Notes under the pieces: generated by a model
Told to the model about the DNA's origin: nothing
Database searches by the model: none
The model's input: only the letters and a program-made list of their open reading frames with translations
NCBI GenBank assembly: GCA_914767715.1
Contig: OU612075.1
Location: 21,268,001 to 21,328,000, forward strand
Reading direction: 5' to 3'
Origin: Membranipora membranacea
Lineage: Eukaryota; Bryozoa; Gymnolaemata; Cheilostomatida; Membraniporidae
Length of the DNA stretch: 60,000 nt
Shown here: positions 1 through 10,055 of the stretch, piece by piece
Layout of the letters: every line of letters starts with the position of its first letter
Position numbering within the stretch: position 1 is the first letter of the stretch
Made by a program: the position numbers and the translations under genes

Positions 1-8
1 TCACCTAG

Positions 9-80
9 AACCCCCGCACCAGTGGCGGCTCCACCGTGATACTCTGGTCCAGCACCACCAGAGAGACAGCGAGACTTAAG
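9..80 (+). other. Possible isolated coding exon at window edge
   Basis: An AG at 7-8 followed by 72 open bases and a strong AAG|GTAAGG donor at 80/81 would make a phase-0 exon encoding a Ser/Thr/Arg-rich stretch. Its phase does not join directly to the coiled-coil gene exon at 1853-2004, which would need one carried-over base. It therefore belongs either to another gene lying mostly left of the window or to nothing. No family is recognisable. Confidence 0.2.
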
Positions 81-618
81 GTAAGGCAGCAGTCTGCGGG
101 TACTTTTTTACTTCCCTTAGGGGTAGGCCAATGAAAATTCACTCCTTAATACAGTTTTTAATGCTATTTTCAATGGTGTATAGAACTGAGAGATTGAGAC
201 TTTATTTATTTGAAAAAAAATATATTTGTGTCTTTCAAAAGATCCCGCTCCACGGAACAGTATGCATCCGCCACCTACTGATCTATATGGGTAAACATGC
301 TTTAATATCGAAGAATAGTTTCTATATGAGTTCTCCTGATAACCAGAAATGATATGTTTCAAATAAAAGCTCACATTTTCTTTAAAAAGTTTAGCCAATT
401 TTTGGCATATCAGAATCCATGCTTAGGTTAGGGTATCATACTCTTATAGATTATCCTATAAAGTAATGGAAAGTGGCAGGAACTCAAGCACAGTCTTATC
501 TTCCAAATGCAAAAAGAATTTTCCAGAAAGCTTAAATAGTTTTCAAATGAGACTGTACTGAACCTGAAATATACAGAGAAAATGGCAAAACTGGAAATAC
601 CAATATAAAGTCAGAGGT
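81..618. other. Intergenic stretch without recognisable features
   Basis: AT-rich sequence with only short open frames of biased composition. I see no splice-supported coding exon, RNA gene or repeat boundary here. It may hold the 3' flank of the transposase remnant that follows. Confidence 0.5.
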
Positions 619-1587
619 TCAATGTTCACCAGCGCCATAAGAGTTATCAGCGATTGTGATGGCCTTTCTCTTCCTTATGGCTTTGGTGGCATCACTGGAT
701 GCTAGCTCAGCCTGCCTCACACGTTTAGAGTCTTTAGAATATGCATATGCCTCCTCAGTTGGCCCCACGCAGAGTCCGTAAGCCTTCAACAACTCAAGGC
801 GGCCGACGTGACCTTCATTGTACAAAACTGTCGCCTCTCCCACCGCCATCTGCATCCTGGATTTGTTACAGAAGGTTTCCTTAGGACACCTTGCCCATAT
901 AACATGATGAAATGACTCATTGTTATTCTGGGTGCCACCATGGATGCACTTTTCTAACAAGTCATCAGAGGAAAGGCGCTCAAAAACCGGCTTCATAATG
1001 TCACATACAAACGGCGGCAGTTTGTGTTTGTCGGCTTTAGCTACATTGCCGGATTGAACTGCTGGGCACCAGGTGAGACATTTGCTATGGTCACCGGACC
1101 TGTGATAAAATATTGCCCATATGGCTGCCCTCAAGTCTGATATGTTGTCATTTTCCCTGATGGCAGCGCCATAGTGACCCTGAATGCTTTTGATAGAGGC
1201 TCCAGTTAGACGTTTATTACCGCAGATCCCGCGGTATAGCTTTTCATTACGGTTTTTGTTTGCCACTGGTTTGATTAGTTTTACTCCATGATAATTCACG
1301 ACGAATGTTTTATTTTTATTGTCGGCAACTAGATTTATCAGGGCTTTGCCCATTCGTTTCTGTACATGACCTGTACACTCTAGTTTTTTTATCCCGCAGT
1401 CACCATAGATTTTGGAAGCTGCGACAGCGTTATAGGACTTTGAGTCACCATCACCGAGATAAGCTGTGTAACGCGCATCATGCTGAGTCTCTGACCGCTC
1501 ATAAATTCTCATAATCCCATCCACCTCCATCTTCCCAGATGATCCTTGATGGTTTGCCGTGCATTTAAAGCTCAGGGATATCCAAAC
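619..1587 (-). mobile_element. Mutator-like (MULE) transposase, 5'-truncated remnant
   Basis: The minus-strand frame is open from 1587 down to a stop at 619-621, about 322 residues without introns, unlike all other genes here. The first ATG at 1530 is not the natural start: conserved sequence continues upstream of it, including CTANHQGSSGKMEVDGI, matching the C-x2-N-x2-GSS-x-ME block of animal Mutator-like transposase domains. It is followed by YLGDGDSKSY, with a probable DDE-type acidic residue, KLECTGHVQKRMG, GAAIRENDN and a C-terminal NNNESFHHVIWARCPKE block. The family normally has another 150 or more N-terminal residues, including the first catalytic Asp region; upstream of 1587 a stop appears at 1588-1590 and I do not see that part. 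The remaining frame is intact, so the insertion is young or was recently active. Terminal inverted repeats were not found by eye. The domain identity rests on remembered motifs, not a search. Confidence 0.8.
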
Positions 1588-1863
1588 CTAAATGACTTAC
1601 TGACGGTATAAAATTTAGTGCTAATGGTGGGAGAGCATGTTGAAACTACTGTTACTGTTATTCATATCCGTACGACTGAGTTGAGTTTAACGGGGTCCCA
1701 ATCTGTCCAGTCACTACAAGATGGCCAGGATTGGAGAATACAATCTTCAATATTAGACAAAGTATGAAGTGTTAACTATGTAGTGAATTATACAACGAGG
1801 TAGAACACCTGCATATTATTGCTCGTCACTGAAGTAGACTTATATTTTTAAGTGAGTGGAAAG

Positions 1864-4800
1864 ATGAGCCAAAAACATGATGTGGAATCACTGGAGCAGG
1901 CTAATGATTGGCTAACGAAGCGCCTGCAGTACACCGAGCAGCAAGTACATGAAGGAGAAGAAGTAAATACCACCCTCACTGAAGAAAACCGTCTTCTAAA
2001 AGAGGTAAGTGTCATCAAAAGTCGTAATGAAAACAAGATTGTGATTCCCTATGCGTTGTTTAATGACGTTTCTTCTTGGAATACCTTTCTCTAAGGACAG
2101 TCCTTGAAATTTGGGAATCGCTATTGATATACATATCGCAGTCGCTGAAGTTGAAAAATATCTTCCAGTGAAGGTCTCCTGTCTGTAGGTAGGTTTGCTT
2201 AGTTTGTTCAGTTTTACTTACTCAAATTGAACCCTTCTCTCATAAAATGCAAGCTGGTTGCTGTTCAATTGATTTTCCATCGTACAGGTCAAGAAGCCAG
2301 AATCAAAGCCTACTAATCTATCATTTAGCATTCTTGTTTTTTATTTTTTTATATCTTGTCTGTATGTAGGCTCGTCAGACTCTGGGTGTGAAGGTTGAGG
2401 ACCTGACACAAGAGTTACATCACCTCAGATCCAGTGTACATGAGTATAGTTATGAGAAGGAATCACTGCGTAATAATATCAGAGCTCTCCAGCAGACAGT
2501 CGAGAATCATAAAACAGACGAAGAGGTTGCGAGGCAGAAAGCTGATGAATTACAAACTGAGGTAAACCTTGATTTTGTTGTTTTAGGATAATAATAGCAT
2601 TTCCCTTCTAAATACAGACTACTACTCTGATTGATGGATATTCGGAAGGGAATTTCTGAATAGCGTCATAGTTGTGTTCGTATTGAAGAGATACCACCAC
2701 CAGACTCTTGACCACTCTTCCACCCCACCACCGGTTCTATGATGTGTTTGAATAGAAAGTAAGTCAAATACTCACAACACATGTCATTCTTATGCCTCGA
2801 TATTGGCCATAATGCTTCAGAGTCGGAGCATTGTGACCATTGCACCTATTGTGATCTTGTTTTAATTTTCTCTTACTCATCGCTTTGTTTATCAGATAGA
2901 GAAAGTACAGGAGATCTTGAGCTGTAATGAGCAGCATATAGAGGACCTGAGACTGTATAAAAAGCAGCTAGAGGAAAGATGCTCACTACTGGAACATGAG
3001 AAAGATCTTATAAAGGACCAAACTAGCGCGGTATGGGTGATCTGAGAACATCTTTGCAAGTACAATTAAAGCTAATTGAGAGTTTGAAGTATGCAGCAAT
3101 CTTATTGTTAGTCTTACGCATCAAATCCAAGACCACCAGATTAACTGAAAACGAGACGACCCAAGCCTGTAACAGACTGTGGCCCCCACTGCAACTACAC
3201 CGCACTATATGTGACCCGTCACTTATCTACTGGTCAGCTCACTTGTCACTGGTCATTAAAATAATGGTCTGGAAGGCTGATTCCTTGGTTGTCCGAAATA
3301 TGGGAATATTAGACAAACAACTCTACTTGTTTGTAAGAAAACTGTTAGCAAATAATGATACTTCTAATTACAGGTCCTGCATGAGAAAGAACAGCAGCTT
3401 ACAGAAATACAGAGGCAACTAAATGATATGGAGGCATCTATACAGTGAGTGTGCATGTATAAGTATAACCCAAGTTACCAAACAGCGCCACTCCCACTTA
3501 CAACTTTTCCAATGTATAATCTGAGTACAAGTGATAATGTATGCCAATAAAAATATCACAATTATGTGAGATAATGTAGTACTAAAATAAATAACCTGTA
3601 TTTTAGTGGTCAGACTTCACTGGCAGCAGGAGAGGAGTCCCTTAGTGATATACTCCTCACTGATATAGATATATGTGATGCTGACACAGAACATTCTAGT
3701 CCTGTATGCGCTCTAAAACAGCTGGAACTTAAACTGGAGAAGAAAGACAACTCTATACAAGGTTGATCAGCATTGTATGACATTGAGTAATCTAGTGTAA
3801 AGTAACCTTCTCATAGTACATACTATATTAGTACATCATATATCACCACAGGCATAAACGTTTACACCAGAGTTTTATTTGGAGACCTGGCTCTATGTCA
3901 ATAAGTTCTCCGAATTGAAATAGGGTATCTAGTGGTATTAAAAAACTTCAGTCTTTTGGTTATTGAAATCATAATAAGAATGAGGCGATACGTGAACATC
4001 AAATATCCATGTTTTTTTTTCAGCCTGGAGATGCTCAGGGTGTCATTGTTTATTTATTACACTCACACTGACAGGTGGTTATACTCGTATTGACAATATC
4101 ATGTAAACTTGTAGAGTTAGAGATGAGACTGGAGAGTGTCAAGGTGGCCAATGAGATCTACGAGGACCAGATCAACGACTTGCATAAAAAAATAGATGAC
4201 AGTTTCGTTGAGATGCGCCATAACAGCACAACCACAGGTCAGAATTATCTGTATTTTTTGCCCACTAAACATATCTGATCATTTCTTGAATAATGGTTAT
4301 GGTGCTATGCCTAATTTGAACCCACATACCCTTACTCAACCTAAACATTCTGTTTTATAAGGATCTCCTGTAGTGAATTTAGCTTCAGAATAGTAAGCCT
4401 AGCAAGACCAACAATGAAGTGCTAATGGGAAACGCAATCAGTTCTATTGCTCATATCAAGGAGAGAGCCTCTAACTCCTTGCTCATATCAACCATTATGG
4501 CACCCTGATCTGGAACTATAATATTCATAGGTGTCAGTTAGCAGGCAGGTAAACTTTCTATATTGGATTGTTTATCACTTTTGCAGTTATCAGTGGTTTC
4601 TCGTCACTGCTCGATGTAGAGTGCCAAACCTCCCCAGAGTCAGCGGATAACAGTAACCCTCCCCCAGTAGACTCACAATGTCAGACTGAAGAGGCTTTAG
4701 CACCTGTCACTGATGTCATGGTGACAGGTGAAGAGACAGGACATGATAGAAGTGATATACTGAGTGGACTGCTAGCTCATGGTGATGGCATTCAACACAA

Positions 4801-7625
4801 CATGGCGTCGGGTGATGCCTTCCCTGTTTTCAAGGTAGATACAATTTCGATAATTTGTAATAGTAATAAATTCTGAGGTATCACCTTCTAGGGAGTTTAA
4901 GCCATAGTCGCTGATTTGGATCATTCTGAATCTTTATGAAATGCCTCAATACTTGCTCAAAGTTCATACTGTCGTTATTGCTGAATATAGGCCAGCATAT
5001 TTTTCTCACCTTCCTTACATTTTGTTGAACCTTTTAGGCTGAAGGAAAACAGATATCTGCCCTTGATCAACCACCTGCCACCTATAGTCGAGCTGGCACT
5101 CCGCTACTGTGAGTTTTTTTTTACTTAGCGATTTCCAACTTAAAATTTTACACAATGATATGTTGCATTATTATAAATGTAAAATTCACTGTTCTCATGC
5201 ATAGAGATTGGGAAATTTTCGGAAATCAAAGTACTATATGGTAGATCATTTTTCTCACACTATTATTTCTAGCGCACCAGAGCAGTGCGATGCTATAGTT
5301 GAGTGCTACCTCCTCAATGACTGCTCCTGTGAGATTGTCAATCCTCAATCCATACCAAGTGGTGATATACTACAAGGGGGTGATGCAGACCCCAAACCTG
5401 TCTGTACGATAGAGACAGTGTGTAAAATCTGTCAGCAAGCGTTACGGGACGCTGATCTTATAGAAGGTAATTATCAAATCCAATACTATTTATTATAGCT
5501 AGATCTTGGTTTACCTTATTTTCTGTCTTTCTGTCACATACCATAAAATCAATATATTTTTGGATCAGCCAGCCACTCACAAACGCATGAAAGCACATTT
5601 CCCATACTCACTGGTACACCTTTTCAAACCACTGTCCTCGTATATTATGAGTCATCTTCTCAATGTCCATGAGGAGGTAACTATCAAATGCCTGCCTTCA
5701 CTTTTCAGGTTTGAACGAAGCCTCATAGGATGTTTGCTAGTACAAATAATCTCATATACTGTAGCTATCAAGTGAGAGATAGTGTGGTTAAATTCTTGCT
5801 CATATGTTGAGATATTCACACTGGTCAGCATGCTGCAACACTCCAAAGAATTACCAAAAAATCCCAACCTCTCAAAAATCCGACACATAATAAACTTCTA
5901 CAATATACATAATTCATAAATAATATAATGCAGTCCTCCCTACTGATGTTCCTGTCTTCTGCCTTAGAGGAATAAGTAACAGCTGTTTATTGGGGTCTTT
6001 TTCACTAGCTAAGGCGGAAATTTCAATAACGTAACCAGTTTGAGTTAATTTGTTAAGGTAGATCAAAAAATCTTATTAAAGTAGAAGACAACACTGGCAC
6101 CACTAAAAACTGATACTGATTTGTCCAGATTTATTATAGTTGTTATTTTTTATGATAGGAGAGGAGGTGGGTGTTCAGACAGATGATATACACATTGAGG
6201 ACCCTGATGAGACTGAGCTATCTGAGATGCTCTGCAGACTACATAGATCAGTAAGTTTATAGACTTGACTTATTAGCGCCATGTCTACTTGTCATGATAG
6301 TCATGAGAGTTTACTCAGACAGAAGCAATGAATAGCAAAAAAAACTTTCAAATTATTATATTAGTCTGGTAGTGTACAGTTTGGATGATAAAGTATTTTT
6401 AGTAATGTAAAGTAAATTGATATATGAACCTTGATTTTGTTTATAAACACTGCAGTAAAACTCTAGCATGCGCCAAACAAAGCCATCATGACTAACACAT
6501 GTAAATCCTTCTTTTCTCAAAACCTCACATATCCTCACCTATCCTCACCCATCTCCGCTCTGTCCTGTTCGGGTAGCGGTTGCCCGCCGGCGGCCTACCT
6601 CAAAGATTAATGTAAACTGATTGGTCGCCACAAAAAGTTACCCCAATCAACACCCTTGTATTTCTTTGATTTTCAGGTAAAGACAACCTCCGCAGCGATA
6701 TCAGAGTTAGCCTGTAAGTGGAAGAGAACACGGTTACTACATGGTGTACCGGTGGATACTCCTCCGGAGGAGGGAGACGACTATGATGGTAACAAGTCAG
6801 GATCAAATAATGTGAGCCAGGAGGATGTGTCTGTACAGTCATTACAGGTGTGTGAAGTGGAAACTGTAATCAAAGAATTAGGCGTCACTATCAACTCCTT
6901 GCTCTAATCAAGGAGTTTAATTCAGTGAGCTTGACCGATGTGTCCTAATGACCACTTAACTAACTCAAATTAGCTCACTGTAACAAATGTATCACCATCT
7001 GTGATGACTTGTGAGGGAAATGGTTTGTAATCGATCACCATGTAGTGACATGAAATGTGGGGAAAGAAAACAATTTTGCAATCTCTAAATTGCTGTCGGT
7101 ATGAACATTATTGCTGTCATTGACACCGCAAACGCTACATTTGATCACATAATGGCATGAAGTATAAACATCTGTTTGCGATCTCTTGTTGTAGCAGCTA
7201 AGGAAATATGGTCTGGTCAGGGAGTCTGATTTATCAGTCGGAAGTACACATTCCATGTAAGTATTCTGCAGTAATACCCTCCTTATATTTGTTCAAGCGT
7301 CAGAGGCCAGTAGAGTGAACGGAAATTTGATTTCACATCTAACACAGAAGTCTGGTTAGTTGGCTTTTATCATCAGCTTTTCCTGTCAATTCATTTAAGA
7401 TTTGATAATCCATCCTCTGTCTTAGATCTACAACATTCGCAAAACTCAGTTTATATCAAGCAATTTTTCTGTTACAGTAGCAATGTCTTATACACATTCA
7501 CCTTACTGTTCCTGATATTAATCCTGATAAGTATGTGTGCACTTAGTGAGATATCGGCCTATGGACCTGGACTCAGGCAAGTTATGCTCAGGATTAACGG
7601 AAGGCCCAGCCTTCCTCCCTTCTGA
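1864..7625 (+). CDS. Coiled-coil protein with C-terminal transmembrane KASH-like tail (13 exons, about 600 aa)
   Basis: Exons 1864-2004, 2370-2561, 2896-3030, 3374-3444, 3607-3761, 4115-4237, 4587-4834, 5038-5108, 5273-5466, 6159-6250, 6677-6847, 7195-7256 and 7478-7625 join in frame to 1,803 coding bases. Residues 1-180 and about 215-265 are heptad-rich coiled coil. The middle is acidic and Ser/Pro-rich with three QT motifs (VECQTSP, SQCQTEE, VGVQTDD) resembling LC8 dynein-light-chain sites. A CKIC pair lies near residue 430. The last exon encodes a hydrophobic helix at about 555-574 (TLLFLILILISMCAL), then a 26-residue tail ending RINGRPSLPPF. That is the layout of KASH proteins, whose lumenal tails end in Pro-rich PPPx and bind SUN proteins in the nuclear envelope. 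LRMP/IRAG2-like and KASH5-like proteins are the nearest layouts. The start is uncertain: an acceptor-like AG at 1851-1852 leaves room for upstream exons, for example the EF-hands of KASH5. An ER tail anchor is the alternative. Confidence 0.7.
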
Positions 7626-10055
7626 TGCGTTTGCAAGGTAAATAGCCCACCACTTGGAAGTTTAATTGGAGAATTGTAATCTCAGGTTAGTTTTCATTTG
7701 GTAAATTTTTCAATAGTATTTGGTTCCTGTTTTTAAGTTCCTTACTTTCTTTATCAAACCGTCTCAGTATAGTTTTACTAAAATATGTCTTCCGTTACAA
7801 TCAATTGCTACATTTGCTCTCAGATCCAGTCATAGTATTTCTAGTCATAATAATATAGAATATCTCAAGCTCAACCGGTGAAATAATCGTTTTTCTAAAT
7901 TAATTAATCCTTCCATCTTCAGCAATATTACATATTGAGCATTCTAAGAATTGATTCCTTCTTTTTTCTTGCATTTGTTTTATCTTATTTTGATCTTATT
8001 TGAATTAAAGTCTTCCATGTGGAAGCTTAAAATCAACATACCAAAAGAGATTTAGGATTGTTCTCCAAGGAGTTCTTCAAAGATTGGTTGAGGAGTTGTC
8101 TTACTTTTCGTCAAGGGAGAATAAATACCTACAAGTCAGTGAAAATATCGGCGAGATTAGTTCTTTGGCCAGTGTCAATAATTCTTTGACTATGTATCTA
8201 CACAGCAAATGCAGGAGCCAATCCAAACTTGCAACTGGTTCATGTGCTTTGCGCCCTCCCAAATTTTAAGCCTTACCTAATTATAGCCTAAGGAACCATA
8301 TATTAAACCAAAGCTAACATTAAAATTAATACAATGTATTTTCCGAATGATGGCACACTTGATTTCCATAACTATCAATTAATGGCATGAGGAGATTCCC
8401 AGACACGGTGTAAAAACCAGGTGCCTTCACAATAATATAGCCTGGGCAGGCTGGCTAGGTTAGGTGGGGGACGGATTTACCCTGCCTGTCCCACCCTACC
8501 CTCCGAACTCAGACAACTTACCCATGCTGACATGGATGTATGAGCCCACTTTATATTCATCAGTAGGCAGCCAAGTAAGTCTTGAAGTGTTGACATTCAG
8601 GCTTACATTGCATGATAAACCTCCAGCTACAATTTCAAACTCTTCTTGTTTATTGATTCAATGTTTACAATGCTAGTATTTCTTTGGGATGATATTTACT
8701 TTATGAATAAAGCATAGTGTATCCTAGTAGGCTTGTAAAATTCACTGTGTCAATATAGTCCAGGTGTAGTTTTGATGGGAATCAAGGCCTACAATAATAA
8801 CGGAAAAGTTCAACACAATCATGTGATGAAAATATGAAATAGTTGGCTTTGAAATATGCAACCCTGACTGACATAATCCCCGGGCAACATGATGCCTTGC
8901 TTCCCCAAGGCTGTTTTCTTTATGTGAGATAATTGGGATTTTTTTTGTGAAGTTATTATGACATCGACTGGAATAACAAAGTTTTGAATGTGATCAGTTG
9001 ATTCTCTCATAGTGAAATATGACCAGTGGGTATTTTAGTATAATATTTCACATGACCATAGCTTTAGATGATATACTGAAGTCCAAGCATCAAAATTTCC
9101 ACGTTGAGTGTGTTTGGTTGGTCCAAGAACATCTAATATAAATAAAAGAATTACCCTATAAATTGCATATTCACAGCCAAGCGCTAACTCTGTAATGTAT
9201 GACTGTAATATGGAAATCTCTTCCATTACCCAGCTTGACAATATATCACAGAAGGAACCATCTCTAATATTGTTTCGTTGAGACTGTTTTTTTGTTGCGG
9301 TACTACAAGGCTAGTAGAACCAAGGAGCCTGGTATAATACTGCACACAGCTTGAAGGTTTAGTCTTTCAGTACAAAATGGCATGTTAAGGTATTTCTGTT
9401 GTAATAATAAATTATAATTTGTCATTACAGTTAATCCTTGGGATTATATTTGGATGCTTGCCTAAGCCAGAGCTGCTCTCTCTCAAAGGCTCATAGCAAA
9501 CAAATTTTCTCAATGAGACTCAGTAACGTCATTGTACGTAATTGCTTGTATTCTAGATTTTAATCTTGTACCAAAATCAAAAAATAATATCAGGTTGTGA
9601 GTCCATCATTATCATCACTAATGAACTGTGCAGAGGGGATATAAGGTGTAATCTACATCGCATCATAGGAATAAAGGGTGTAATCTACATCGCATCGCAG
9701 AACAAGCTACAATTAAATCGACCGCTACACTATAATTATCCAAAATATTAACCTGCCATACCCTGTACAGGTAGTGGTGTTGTTATGACTGAGATTCGAA
9801 GAATTTTGAAAATTCAAGATTTAGTGAGAACTGAGCATTTAGGCAAGCCATTTATAACTATTTTAATCTGATGATTTAATAGTCATTTGTACAGGATCTG
9901 ATATTAATCTCTTTCAGTTTCCAGCCTTCAGTGTCAACGACATGGAAAGATATTAACAACCGTCACCAGTTTAAAAGAGAGATCACATCTCTGTGTATTT
10001 CTTTTTGGTCTGCATCAGTATGAGTTCATCAGACAATCAACCAGGAACTGGCTTC
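7626..10055. other. Convergent intergenic region
   Basis: This is the 3' flank shared by the KASH-like gene (plus) and the sulfotransferase gene (minus). It holds only short open frames. A Pro-rich frame at 8464-8574 ends at a CCAA|GTAAGT donor-like site, but I cannot connect it to neighbours. An imperfect direct duplication of about 20 bases (GGTGTAATCTACATCGCATC) lies within 9645-9697. No other gene-like signal was found. Confidence 0.4.

Noticed and set aside
7561-7636. Alternative frame starting ATGGACCTGG and running to a GCAAG|GTAAAT donor
   Set aside because: It overlaps the KASH-like last exon in another frame; the KASH frame joins the upstream exon in phase and ends in a stop, so this one is taken as a shadow.
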